Shown one piece after another: positions 54,529 through 63,181 of a stretch of DNA of 64,000 nucleotides (position 1 is its first letter; each line of letters starts with the position of its first letter). The notes under the pieces were generated by a model. The model did not search any database. It saw only the letters and a program-made list of their open reading frames with translations, and was not told the origin of the DNA. Position numbers and translations under genes: made by a program. The DNA is from Caballeronia glebae (GTDB lineage Bacteria; Pseudomonadota; Gammaproteobacteria; Burkholderiales; Burkholderiaceae): assembly GCF_001545035.1 (NCBI RefSeq), contig NZ_FCOJ02000002.1, forward strand, positions 186,001 to 250,000, written 5' to 3'.

Positions 54529-54601
54529 GCGCGGGCGTCGAAAGGGAAACGCCCGGGCCATCGAAAGCGCTCACGCAGCATCGGAAGTTTGTCTCATAAT
54601 C

Positions 54602-54636
54602 AAGCCACAGGTGTCTCGATGACTCGTGGCTTTTTC
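54602..54636 (+). terminator. Terminator copy after the decayed gene
   Basis: AAGCCAC (54602-54608) pairs with GTGGCTT (54626-54632) and is followed by TTTC; homologous to the hairpin at 48648-48692. Confidence 0.65.
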
Positions 54637-54672
54637 TTGGGATATCGGTTCTCACGCGGGAGGGGCGGCACG

Positions 54673-55050
54673 ATGGGCACGGATCTGAACGACGGGCACG
54701 AAACGGCGCATCACATCGAGATCACGCTGAACGGGCGGCGCTGCCGCGTGATTCATCAGGGCGTGACTTACGCCGACACGCACGCGTCTCTCACGCTCAT
54801 CGAGCAAGGCGTGGAAAAGGTGCACTATTTTCCGCGCGCCGACGTGAACATGGCGCGCCTGGAACGCTCGATTCACATCACGCATTGCCCGATGAAGGGC
54901 CAGGCGACGCACTATCATCTGCTGACCGAGGACGGCCCGGTCGAGAACGCCGCGTGGAGCTACGAGTCGCCGCTCGACGCCGCCGTGAAAATCAGCGGCT
55001 ATCTCGCGTTTTACGGTTCGCGCGTCGATCGCATCGACGAAACGTCCTAG
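54673..55050 (+). CDS. DUF427-type protein
   Basis: A 125-residue protein. The core with VEKVHYFPRADVNMARLERS, HYHLLTEDGPVENAAWSYES and DAAVKISGYLAFYGSRVDRI fits the DUF427 beta-barrel family of small, mostly uncharacterised proteins. ATG 54673 is taken because GGGAGGGG precedes it and the upstream open frame is the decayed gene copy. Function unknown. Confidence 0.85.
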   Translation: MGTDLNDGHETAHHIEITLNGRRCRVIHQGVTYADTHASLTLIEQGVEKVHYFPRADVNMARLERSIHITHCPMKGQATHYHLLTEDGPVENAAWSYESPLDAAVKISGYLAFYGSRVDRIDETS

Positions 55051-55124
55051 GCGCGCAGCCGAACAGACACGCCCCAGCCGCTCAGCCATAACGAACGCAT
55101 GCGATCCTTGCCCCGGAGGCTCGA

Positions 55125-55934
55125 ATGGAAGTCACCGATGCGTTGTGCGTTCCGCTCGAACCGGCGCACGTTCGCGAGGCGCTCTCCGATATCGCGTTGC
55201 TGCGCGCGAGCCTCGACAATTGCGAATCGTTTACGCGCACGCCCGGCGGCGAGTATGTCCTCACGCTGATCGTGCCACTCGGCGCGCTGCGGGCGCGCTA
55301 CGAAATCCGCGCGCACGACGCCGGGCGCACGCGTCAGGCGGCGCATGCGGCGGGCGAAGGCGAGGGCGACGGCGACGGCGACGAATCGCAGGATGGTGCC
55401 TACGCGCGCACGCTGAGCTTCAAGGCGCGCGGCGAAGGCGTCGGCTCGTTGCGCGGGCAGATCGCGGTCGCGCTGAATCCCGACGACGACGGCGCCGCGA
55501 CCTGGATCGAATACACCGTCTGGGCGACGGTATCAGGACCGCTCGCCGGCTTGCCCGCGCGTCAGATCGAGAACGCGTTGCGCGAGGGCGCCGACGACTT
55601 CTTCGCCGAGTTTTGCGAAGTGGTGCGCGCGAAGCACGGCTTGCCGTCGATGCGCGCGGCGGGCGAAAGCGCCGAGCGCCGGCATGTGTTTTTGCGGCCG
55701 GGCGCGATGTCGGCTGCGTTCTCGCGTCGCTCGGGCGCGATGCGCGCGCCTTCCGCCGATGCCCACGCGAGCGGCGTGTTGCGGCATCGGCTGCACGGAC
55801 ACGGTTTCGTGCATCGCGAGCGCGATCATTCACAAGATCCGCATCCGCTCGGCCTGCCCGTGTGGGCGTGGGCGGCGATGCTCGTGTGCATCGCGCTGTT
55901 CGCGTATTTCGCGCAGCACGTCGGACTGCAATAG
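55125..55934 (+). CDS. CoxG/SRPBCC-domain protein with C-terminal membrane anchor
   Basis: A 269-residue protein: SRPBCC (carbon monoxide dehydrogenase subunit G-like) domain at about 1-165, with PLEPAHVREALSDIALLRAS, CESFTRTPGGEYVLTLIVPL, ATWIEYTVWATVSGPLAGLP and ARQIENALREGADDFFAEFC. Residues about 75-90 hold a Gly/Glu/Asp-rich insert. A single hydrophobic helix at the end (LPVWAWAAMLVCIALFAYFA) anchors it in the membrane. CoxG helps mature or localise molybdenum hydroxylases, but no such gene is near, so its partner is unknown. Confidence 0.85.
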   Translation: MEVTDALCVPLEPAHVREALSDIALLRASLDNCESFTRTPGGEYVLTLIVPLGALRARYEIRAHDAGRTRQAAHAAGEGEGDGDGDESQDGAYARTLSFKARGEGVGSLRGQIAVALNPDDDGAATWIEYTVWATVSGPLAGLPARQIENALREGADDFFAEFCEVVRAKHGLPSMRAAGESAERRHVFLRPGAMSAAFSRRSGAMRAPSADAHASGVLRHRLHGHGFVHRERDHSQDPHPLGLPVWAWAAMLVCIALFAYFAQHVGLQ

Positions 55935-55937
55935 CGC

Positions 55938-56894
55938 TCACGCACCCCGGAACGCCCGTCGATAAGCCGATGGCGACGTCTTCAGCGTCTGCGCGAACTG
56001 CTGGCGCAACGTCGCGCCGGTGCGAAAGCCGCTTTGTTCCGCGATGCGATCGATCGGCAGATCGGTGTCTTCGAGCAGCCGCTGCGCGAACGCGACACGC
56101 TGCCCGATGAGCCACGCGCCAACCGTCGTTCCCGTCGTGTCCCGAAAGCGCCGCGTAAAGTTGCGGCGGCTCATGGCCATGCGCGCGGCGAGCGCGTCGA
56201 GCGAATGGTCCGTTTGCAGATTCGCGCGCAGCCAGTCGAGCAGCCCGGCGAGCCTTTCGCCGTGCGCGCGCTCGGGAACCGGCTCGTCGATGAACTGCGC
56301 CTGCGAACCCTGCCGATGCGGCGCCACCACGAGCCGCCGCGCGACCTGATTTGCCGCGTGCGATCCGACGAGCTTGCGCAGCACGTGCAGGCAACAATCG
56401 AGTCCGGCCGCGGTGCCGGCGGAGGTCGTGATGTTGCCGTCGTCGATATAGAGCACGTTCGGATCGAGCCGCACGCGCGGATGACGGCGCGCGAAATCGT
56501 CGGCGAACGCCCAGTGCGTCGTGGCCGCGCGGCCGTCGAGCAGGCCAGCCGCCGCGAGCACGTACGAGCCGAGACACAGTCCGACGATCTGCGCGCCGCG
56601 TGCGTGCGCCGCGCGAAGCGCGTCGAGCAGCGCTTCAGGCGGCGTTTCGGCGGGATCGCGCCACGACGGCACGATGATCACGTCGGCGGCGGCGAGATCG
56701 TCGAGCGAATGGCGGGCCGCGATCGAGAAGCCCGCCGATGTCGCGAGCGCATGCGGCTCGGCCGCGCAGACGCGAAAGTCGAACGACGGCACGCCCAATT
56801 CGCCGCGCTCCTCGCCGAACACGATGCACGGCACGGCGAGATGAAACGGGCTGATGCGGTCGAACGCGACGACGGCGATCGAATGGCGATTCAT
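55938..56894 (-). CDS. GlxA-family AraC-type transcriptional regulator
   Basis: 318 residues: a DJ-1/PfpI-like (GATase-1-like) N-terminal domain with IAVVAFDRISPFHLAVPCIV and VGLCLGSYVLAAAGLLDGRA carrying the elbow Cys, then an AraC/XylS double helix-turn-helix at about 225-312 (ARMAMSRRNFTRRFRDTTGT and QSGFRTGATLRQQFAQTLKT). Such regulators often control amino-acid or choline/carnitine catabolism. It is divergent from the cysteine hydrolase, a likely target, 131 bases away. Confidence 0.9.
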   Translation of the reverse strand: MNRHSIAVVAFDRISPFHLAVPCIVFGEERGELGVPSFDFRVCAAEPHALATSAGFSIAARHSLDDLAAADVIIVPSWRDPAETPPEALLDALRAAHARGAQIVGLCLGSYVLAAAGLLDGRAATTHWAFADDFARRHPRVRLDPNVLYIDDGNITTSAGTAAGLDCCLHVLRKLVGSHAANQVARRLVVAPHRQGSQAQFIDEPVPERAHGERLAGLLDWLRANLQTDHSLDALAARMAMSRRNFTRRFRDTTGTTVGAWLIGQRVAFAQRLLEDTDLPIDRIAEQSGFRTGATLRQQFAQTLKTSPSAYRRAFRGA

Positions 56895-57025
56895 GACGTG
56901 ACACCGGAAGAAGTTCGAATCCGGTTATTTTGGCCCGATTCCGGCGAAGATTGGCAATCGGGCCACTTCTGGCTGTCTCGCAGGCGCGGCGACAATGCTT
57001 CGACCCAAACCTGAAGGAGCTGACC

Positions 57026-57658
57026 ATGCCGCGCCGCGCCCTGATCGTCATCGACGTGCAGAACGAGTATGTCGAAGGCAACTTGCTGATCGAATATCCG
57101 GATGTGAACGTGTCGCTCGCCAATATCGCCCGGGCGATGGACGCCGCCGCCAGGCACGGCGTGCCGGTCGTCGTCGTGCAGAATTTCGCGCCGGCGAGCG
57201 CGCCGATCTTCGCGCGCGGGTCCGCAATGGCCGACTTGCACGAAACGGTGGGCTCGCGCCCGCGCGCGCACTACGTCGAAAAATCGCTGCCGAGCGCGTT
57301 CGCCGGCACCGATCTCGCCGACTGGCTGAGCGCGCACGACATCGACACGATCACGATCGCGGGCTACATGACGCACAACTGCGACGATTCGACCGTGAAG
57401 CACGCGGTGCATGCCGGTCTCGCGGTGGAATTCCTCGTGGATGCAAGCGGCGCCGTGCCCTACGAAAACAGTGCGGGCCGCGCCAGCGCGGAAGAGATCC
57501 ATCGCGTGTTCACGGTGGTGATGCAGTCGCGCTTCGCCGCCGTGCTCCGCACCGACGAATGGATCGGCGCGCTGGAAACCGGCGAGCCGCCCGCGCGCGA
57601 CAACATCTACGCATCGAACCAGCGGGCGCGTGCGGCAAGTTCAGGCGCCGGCCGGTGA
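57026..57658 (+). CDS. Isochorismatase-like cysteine hydrolase
   Basis: A 210-residue amidohydrolase of the isochorismatase superfamily. Catalytic Asp in ALIVIDVQNEYVEGNL, Lys in HYVEKSLPSAFAGTDL, and the nucleophile Cys in AGYMTHNCDDSTVKHAVHAG, where the usual cis-peptide region precedes the Cys. Members include nicotinamidase and N-carbamoylsarcosine hydrolase; the substrate is unclear. RBS GAAGGAG before ATG 57026. The 3' end overlaps the convergent TetR gene by 18 bases. Confidence 0.9.
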   Translation: MPRRALIVIDVQNEYVEGNLLIEYPDVNVSLANIARAMDAAARHGVPVVVVQNFAPASAPIFARGSAMADLHETVGSRPRAHYVEKSLPSAFAGTDLADWLSAHDIDTITIAGYMTHNCDDSTVKHAVHAGLAVEFLVDASGAVPYENSAGRASAEEIHRVFTVVMQSRFAAVLRTDEWIGALETGEPPARDNIYASNQRARAASSGAGR

Positions 57659-58288
57659 CAGCAGCAGCGCCGGACTGCAACGCAAGGCGTCGAAGCACGC
57701 GTCGATGAGCGCTTCGGCGTCGCGCTCGGGATGCACGATGTCCGGCAGCATCAGCGAATCGTGCAGGATGCCGGTGAAAAGGCAGTGCAGCATGGTCGTC
57801 GCGCGGCCCGTGTCGAGCGTCGCGGGAAGCTGCTTCTTTTCGACGGCGTTGCGCAGCGCGCGCTCGATGCGCTCCATGCCGTCGCGCATGTTGTTCTGAT
57901 GCCGCTCGCGCACCGGTCCCATTTCCTCGACGAACTCGCATTTCATGAAGAGGATGTCGAAGACGCGGCGGCGCTGCTCGTCGGTCGTGATATTGCGCAT
58001 GCACCAGATGAACAGGTCGCGAAGGCGCGCGAGCGGGTCTTCTTCCTTGCCGTCGAGCGTCGTTTCGACGAGTTCGTCGAGCGGCAGCAAGCTGCGGTCG
58101 AACATCGCGTTGAACAGATCGCCCTTGTTGGCGAAATGCCAGTAGATCGCGCCGCGCGTCACGCCCGCCGCCTGCGCGATATCCGCGAGCGTCGTGCGCG
58201 ACACGCCCTTCTCGTAGAAGACGCGCTCGGCTGCGTCGAGCACCCGGTTGCGCGTCGCCTGCGCTTCTTCCTTGGTTCGTCTGACCAT
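57641..58288 (-). CDS. TetR-family repressor of the RND efflux operon (AcrR/BpeR-like)
   Basis: 215 residues. HTH at the N-terminus: TRNRVLDAAERVFYEKGVSR and TLADIAQAAGVTRGAIYWHF (the AcrR-type GAIYWHF-x-NK motif), then the AcrR C-terminal ligand domain (LRDLFIWCMRNITTDEQRRR, VFDILFMKCEFVEEMGPVRE). It is divergent from the RND operon, the bpeR-bpeAB-oprB arrangement known from B. pseudomallei. The AcrR-like palindrome at 58433-58452 is its likely operator. Confidence 0.93.
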   Translation of the reverse strand: MVRRTKEEAQATRNRVLDAAERVFYEKGVSRTTLADIAQAAGVTRGAIYWHFANKGDLFNAMFDRSLLPLDELVETTLDGKEEDPLARLRDLFIWCMRNITTDEQRRRVFDILFMKCEFVEEMGPVRERHQNNMRDGMERIERALRNAVEKKQLPATLDTGRATTMLHCLFTGILHDSLMLPDIVHPERDAEALIDACFDALRCSPALLLSPAGA

Positions 58289-58731
58289 ATCCTGCGGCCT
58301 TTGGCCGTCTGCTCCTGCTACTGCTGTTGAAGGACCGCTTTTTAGCGGTCTTGTCGAAGATTCGTCTAACGCAATCGATTCCCCGAGGCGGTTTTTTCTC
58401 GCCTCCTATGGGGATAAACACGTACAGTTTTTTACATTCATCCACGAATGTATATACAATACCACCCGTTTACGAATATTCACAAATTCATCCGGCGGGC
58501 GGATTTCGAATAAGCTTTCCGTTCCATTGCCCGTTCTGGCCGTCCTGGTCACGGGCGACGCCTCCGAGCGTCGCGCACGGGCATGAGGCGCCGCCCGCAG
58601 CTGGCGGCGCCGCCCACTCGTCGGACAAGTTGGTGTATTCGCAGCGTCCTCGGGACGCTCGTGCGCGGCGTTGCCCGGGGAAGGCCGCCGCGTACCCAAA
58701 TTCACTCTCAGTCTTAGACAGAGGTCGCTCC
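58289..58731. other. Divergent tetR / RND operon control region
   Basis: 443 bases. The left part holds the AcrR-like operator and promoter; the right part (about 58500-58731) is a GC-rich leader of roughly 270 bases before the adaptor start with local self-complementarity (GGCGACGCC, GGCGCCGCC). Open frames in it have low-complexity translations and I call no gene. Confidence 0.5.
58432..58460 (+). promoter_or_regulatory. RND operon promoter and AcrR-like operator
   Basis: TACATTCATCCACGAATGTA (58433-58452) is a perfect 7-base inverted repeat with a 6-base centre. It closely follows the E. coli AcrR operator pattern (ACATACAT...GAATGTATG). A -35-like TTACAT (58432-58437) and a -10 TACAAT (58455-58460) are 17 bases apart, so the operator covers the spacer of the promoter. 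Confidence 0.75.
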
Positions 58732-60000
58732 ATGCGCGTCGAACGGGTTCCACTCCGCTTAATCACCGCCGCGACGGCTGCCGTTTTCCTGGCAGCGTGC
58801 GGGCAAAAACAATCAGCGCCTCCGCCGCAAACGCCCGAAGTAGGCATCGTCACCGTGCAGCCGACGAGCGTGCCGGTCATCGCCGATTTGCCGGGCCGCA
58901 CCAGTGCCTACCTCGTCGCGCAAGTGCGCGCCCGGGTCGACGGCATCGTGCTGCGCCGTGAATTCACGGAAGGCTCCGAGGTCAAGGCCGGTCAGCGGCT
59001 CTACAAGATCGATCCGGCGCCGTACATCGCGACGCTGAACAACGCCAAGGCGACGCTCGCGAAGGCGCAGGCGAACGTCGCGTCGCAGAACGCGCTCGTG
59101 TCGCGCTACAAGATTCTCGTCGCGGCCAATGCCGTGTCGAAGCAGGATTACGACAACGCCGTAGCCGCGCAGGGCCAGGCCGTGGCGGATGTCGCCGCGG
59201 GCAAGGCATCGGTCGATACCGCGCAGATCAACCTCGGCTACACCGACGTCGTCTCGCCGATCACCGGCCGCACCGGTCTGTCGCAGGTCACGCCGGGCGC
59301 ATACGTCCAGGCGAGCGCCGCGACGCTGCTCACGACCGTGCAGCAACTCGATCCGATCTACGTCGATCTGACGCAATCGAGTGTCGAGGGCCTGCAACTG
59401 CGTCGGCAGGTTCAGGAAGGGCGCCTCCAGACCGAAGGCATTCACGCCGCGAAGGTCACGCTCACGCTCGAAGACGGCCGCACTTACACCGAGCAGGGCA
59501 AGCTGCAGTTCTCCGACGTGAGCGTCGATCAGAGCACCGGTTCCGTGACCGTGCGCGCAATCTTCCAGAACAAGGATCGCGTGCTGCTGCCGGGCATGTT
59601 CGTGCGCGCGCGCATTCAGGAAGGCATGAACGACCACGCGCTTGTCGTGCCGCAGATCGGCGTCACGCATGACCAGAAGGGCACGCCGACCGCGCTCGTC
59701 GTCAACAAGGACGACAAGGTCGAACTGCGCCAGCTCGCTACGGGCGGCACCTTCGGCAACAACTGGGTGGTCGACAGCGGCCTGAAGCCCGGCGATCGCG
59801 TGATCGTGAACGGCGTCGAGAAGGCGAAGCCCGGCATGCAGGTGAAGCCGGTCGACGCGAAATTCCCCTACCCGGTAGCCGCCTCGGACGCGCAGGCGGC
59901 GCAAGCGCCGGCCGCATCGGGCGCCGCTTCAGCGAATGCCGGCGGCGCGAGCGCTGCGCCGGCCGCATCGTCCGCCGCCGCCGCATCGGGCGCGCAATAA
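58732..60000 (+). CDS. bpeA: RND efflux periplasmic adaptor (MexA/BpeA-like)
   Basis: 422-residue membrane-fusion lipoprotein linking pump and outer-membrane channel. Lipobox FLAACGQKQ after the signal. Typical order: beta-barrel/lipoyl half RTSAYLVAQVRARVDGIVLR, coiled-coil hairpin with ANAVSKQDYDNAVAAQGQAV, second lipoyl half INLGYTDVVSPITGRTGLSQ, and ARIQEGMNDHALVVPQIGVT. The C-terminal 45 residues are Ala/Ser-rich and low complexity. ATG 58732 gives the lipoprotein N-terminus; the open frame upstream is leader. Gene name by position and similarity to bpeA, not confirmed. Confidence 0.93.
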   Translation: MRVERVPLRLITAATAAVFLAACGQKQSAPPPQTPEVGIVTVQPTSVPVIADLPGRTSAYLVAQVRARVDGIVLRREFTEGSEVKAGQRLYKIDPAPYIATLNNAKATLAKAQANVASQNALVSRYKILVAANAVSKQDYDNAVAAQGQAVADVAAGKASVDTAQINLGYTDVVSPITGRTGLSQVTPGAYVQASAATLLTTVQQLDPIYVDLTQSSVEGLQLRRQVQEGRLQTEGIHAAKVTLTLEDGRTYTEQGKLQFSDVSVDQSTGSVTVRAIFQNKDRVLLPGMFVRARIQEGMNDHALVVPQIGVTHDQKGTPTALVVNKDDKVELRQLATGGTFGNNWVVDSGLKPGDRVIVNGVEKAKPGMQVKPVDAKFPYPVAASDAQAAQAPAASGAASANAGGASAAPAASSAAAASGAQ

Positions 60001-60015
60001 AAGGGAGCCTGTTAC

Positions 60016-63000
60016 ATGGCAAAGTTTTTTATCGATCGACCGATCTTCGCGTGGGTGATCGCGATCATCCTGATGCTTGCGGGGATGGCGTCGATCTTCA
60101 CGCTGCCGGTCGCGCAGTATCCGACCATCGCGCCGCCTGCGATCCAGATCAGCGCGACGTACCCGGGCGCATCCGCGAGCACCGTCGAAAACACGGTGAC
60201 GCAGGTGATCGAGCAGCAGATGACCGGCCTCGACCACTTGCTTTACCTGTCGTCGACCTCCGATGACTCGGGCACCGCCACCGTCACGCTGACGTTCGCG
60301 GCGGGCACGAACCCGGACATCGCGCAGGTGCAGGTGCAGAACAAGCTGCAGCTCGCGACGCCGCTGCTTCCGCAAGTTGTGCAGCAGTTGGGCACGAAGG
60401 TCACGAAATCGAGTTCGAGCTTCCTGCTCGTGCTCGCGTTCGTGTCCGAAGACGGCAGCATGAGCAAGTACGACCTCGCGAACTTCGTGGCGTCGAACGT
60501 GGCGGACCCGCTCTCGCGTATCGACGGTGTCGGCACGACGACGCTGTTCGGCTCGCAGTACGCAATGCGCGTCTGGCTCGATGCGACCAAGCTCACGAAC
60601 TTCGCGCTCACGCCTGTCGACGTGAAGAACGCCATCACGAACCAGAACGTGCAGGTGGCGGCGGGCGGGCTCGGCGGCACGCCCGCGGTGCCGGGGCAAA
60701 TGCTCCAGGCAACCATCACGGAGGCGACGCTGCTGCGCACGCCGGAGCAGTTCGGCAACATCCTGCTGAAGGTGAATCAGGACGGCTCGCGCGTGTTGCT
60801 GAAGGACGTTTCGAGGATCGAACTCGGCGGCGAAAACTACAACTTCGATACGAAGTACAACGGGCAGCCGACCGCCGGCTTCGGTATTCAGCTCGCCACG
60901 GGCGCGAACGCGCTGCAGACGGCGAAGCTCGTGCGCCAGAAGATCGACGATCTGTCGAAGTACTTCCCGCACGGTCTCGTGGTGAAGTATCCGTATGACA
61001 CGACGCCGTTCGTGCGCCTCTCGATCGAGGAAGTGGTCAAGACGCTGATCGAAGGCATCGTGCTCGTGTTCCTCGTGATGTATCTGTTCCTGCAGAACCT
61101 GCGGGCGACGATCATCCCGACGATCGCGGTGCCGGTTGTTCTGCTCGGCACGTTCGCGATCATGTCGGCGGTGGGCTTCTCGATCAACGTGCTGTCGATG
61201 TTCGGTCTCGTGCTGGCGATCGGCCTGCTGGTGGACGACGCGATCGTGGTCGTGGAGAACGTCGAGCGGGTGATGTCGGAAGAGCATTTATCGCCGCGCG
61301 AGGCGACCCGCAAGGCGATGGACCAGATCACCGGCGCGCTGGTCGGCGTGGCGCTCGTGTTGTCGGCGGTGTTCGTGCCGGTGGCGTTCTCGGGCGGCTC
61401 GGTCGGCGCGATCTATCGGCAGTTCTCGCTGACGATCGTCGCTGCCATGGTGCTCTCCGTGATGGTCGCGCTGATTCTCACGCCGGCGCTGTGCGCGACG
61501 ATCCTGAAGCCGCATCCGGAAGGGCATCAGCCTGAGAAGAAGGGCTTCTTCGGCTGGTTCAACCGCACTTTCAACAAGAGCCAGGAGAAGTATCACAGCG
61601 GCGTGCAGCACGTCATTCGCCGCTCGGGACGCTGGCTGATCATCTATATCGTCGTGATCGTCGCGGTGGGCATGCTGTTCCTGCGTCTGCCGAAGTCGTT
61701 CCTGCCCGACGAAGACCAGGGCACGATGTTCGTGCTGGTGAACGCGCCGTCCGGTTCCACGCAGGAGTACACCGCGCACGTGTTGAAGGACGTGCAGGAG
61801 TATCTGCTGAAGGACGAGAAGTCGATCGTCGAATCGGTGTTCACGGTGAACGGCTTCTCGTTCGCGGGTCGCGGCCAGAACTCCGGTCTCGTGTTCGTGC
61901 GCATGAAGGACTATGCGGACCGCCAGCACAGCGACCAGAAGGTCCAGGCGCTCGTCGGACGGATGTTCATGCACTTCGCGCCGTACAAGGACGCGATGAT
62001 CTTCCCGGTCAATCCGCCTTCGATTCCGGAACTCGGCACGGCGGCGGGCTTCGACTTCGAGTTGCAGGATCGCGGCGGCCTCGGCCACGCGAAGCTGATG
62101 GAAGCGCGCAACATGCTGCTCGGCATGGCCGCGAAGGACCCGACGCTCGCGCAGGTGCGTCCGAACGGCCTGAACGACACGCCGCAGTTCAAGGTGAACG
62201 TCGATCGCGAGAAGGCGAGCGCGCTCGGCGTCGCTGTGTCGGACATCGATCAGACATTCTCGATCGCGTGGGCGTCGCAGTACGTGAACAACTTCCTCGA
62301 CGTCGACAACCGGATCAAGAAGGTCTACGTGCAGGGCGACGGTCCGTTCCGCATGAATCCGGACGATCTGAACAAGTGGTACGTGCGCAATGGCGCGGGA
62401 ACGATGGTGCCGTTCGGCGCGTTCGCGACGGGCAACTGGACCTACGGTTCGCCGAAGCTCGAACGCTACAACGGCATCTCGGCGGTGGAAATCCAGGGCG
62501 CGGCCGCGGCCGGCAAGTCGACCGGTCAGGCGATGACCGCGATGGAAGCGATCGCGGCGAAGCTGCCGGCGGGCATCGGCTACGAATGGACGGGTCTGTC
62601 GTATCAGGAGCGCCAGTCGGGTTCGCAGGCGCCGATTCTTTACGGCATCTCGATTCTCGTCGTGTTCCTGTGTCTCGCGGCGCTGTATGAAAGCTGGTCG
62701 ATTCCGTTCTCGGTCATCATGGTCGTGCCGCTCGGCGTGCTGGGCGCGCTGCTCGCGGCAACGCTGCGCGGTCTGGAAAACGACGTGTTCTTCCAGGTCG
62801 GCCTGTTGACGACGGTGGGTCTCTCGGCGAAGAACGCGATTCTGATCGTGGAATTCGCGCGGGATCTGCGCATCCAGGGCATGTCGACGGTGGAAGCCGC
62901 GATGGAAGCGGCGCGGCTGCGGCTGCGCCCGATCCTGATGACCTCGCTCGCGTTCATTCTCGGCGTGATGCCGCTCGCGATCAGTAACGGCGCGGGCTCG

Positions 63001-63180
63001 GCGAGCCAGCACGCGATCGGCACCGGCGTGATCGGCGGCATGTTGACCGCGACCTTCCTCGCCATCTTCATGATCCCGATGTTCTTCGTGGTTATCAGCA
63101 AGTTCAGCAAGGGCAAGGATGTACCGGCACCGGGTTCGTCCGGCGAGATCGAAGGCACGAACGGTAAGGAAGGACACTGA
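60016..63180 (+). CDS. bpeB: RND efflux pump, HAE1 family (BpeB/AcrB-like)
   Basis: 1054 residues, 12-helix proton-driven multidrug exporter. [20 protein letters not shown] is the family start. Proton-relay Asp pair in [20 protein letters not shown] (helix 4), porter-domain segments [20 protein letters not shown] and [20 protein letters not shown], Lys relay in [20 protein letters not shown] (helix 10) and the C-terminal [20 protein letters not shown]. It starts 15 bases after the adaptor stop and ends 1 base before the outer-membrane factor. Predicted substrates: hydrophobic antibiotics and quorum signals, by analogy with BpeAB. Confidence 0.96.
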   Translation: MAKFFIDRPIFAWVIAIILMLAGMASIFTLPVAQYPTIAPPAIQISATYPGASASTVENTVTQVIEQQMTGLDHLLYLSSTSDDSGTATVTLTFAAGTNPDIAQVQVQNKLQLATPLLPQVVQQLGTKVTKSSSSFLLVLAFVSEDGSMSKYDLANFVASNVADPLSRIDGVGTTTLFGSQYAMRVWLDATKLTNFALTPVDVKNAITNQNVQVAAGGLGGTPAVPGQMLQATITEATLLRTPEQFGNILLKVNQDGSRVLLKDVSRIELGGENYNFDTKYNGQPTAGFGIQLATGANALQTAKLVRQKIDDLSKYFPHGLVVKYPYDTTPFVRLSIEEVVKTLIEGIVLVFLVMYLFLQNLRATIIPTIAVPVVLLGTFAIMSAVGFSINVLSMFGLVLAIGLLVDDAIVVVENVERVMSEEHLSPREATRKAMDQITGALVGVALVLSAVFVPVAFSGGSVGAIYRQFSLTIVAAMVLSVMVALILTPALCATILKPHPEGHQPEKKGFFGWFNRTFNKSQEKYHSGVQHVIRRSGRWLIIYIVVIVAVGMLFLRLPKSFLPDEDQGTMFVLVNAPSGSTQEYTAHVLKDVQEYLLKDEKSIVESVFTVNGFSFAGRGQNSGLVFVRMKDYADRQHSDQKVQALVGRMFMHFAPYKDAMIFPVNPPSIPELGTAAGFDFELQDRGGLGHAKLMEARNMLLGMAAKDPTLAQVRPNGLNDTPQFKVNVDREKASALGVAVSDIDQTFSIAWASQYVNNFLDVDNRIKKVYVQGDGPFRMNPDDLNKWYVRNGAGTMVPFGAFATGNWTYGSPKLERYNGISAVEIQGAAAAGKSTGQAMTAMEAIAAKLPAGIGYEWTGLSYQERQSGSQAPILYGISILVVFLCLAALYESWSIPFSVIMVVPLGVLGALLAATLRGLENDVFFQVGLLTTVGLSAKNAILIVEFARDLRIQGMSTVEAAMEAARLRLRPILMTSLAFILGVMPLAISNGAGSASQHAIGTGVIGGMLTATFLAIFMIPMFFVVISKFSKGKDVPAPGSSGEIEGTNGKEGH

Positions 63181-63181
63181 G

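Noticed and set aside
54397..54672. Extension of the DUF427 protein upstream through the decayed gene copy
   Set aside because: The upstream residues derive from the pseudogene fragment and terminator; a good ribosome site stands directly before 54673.
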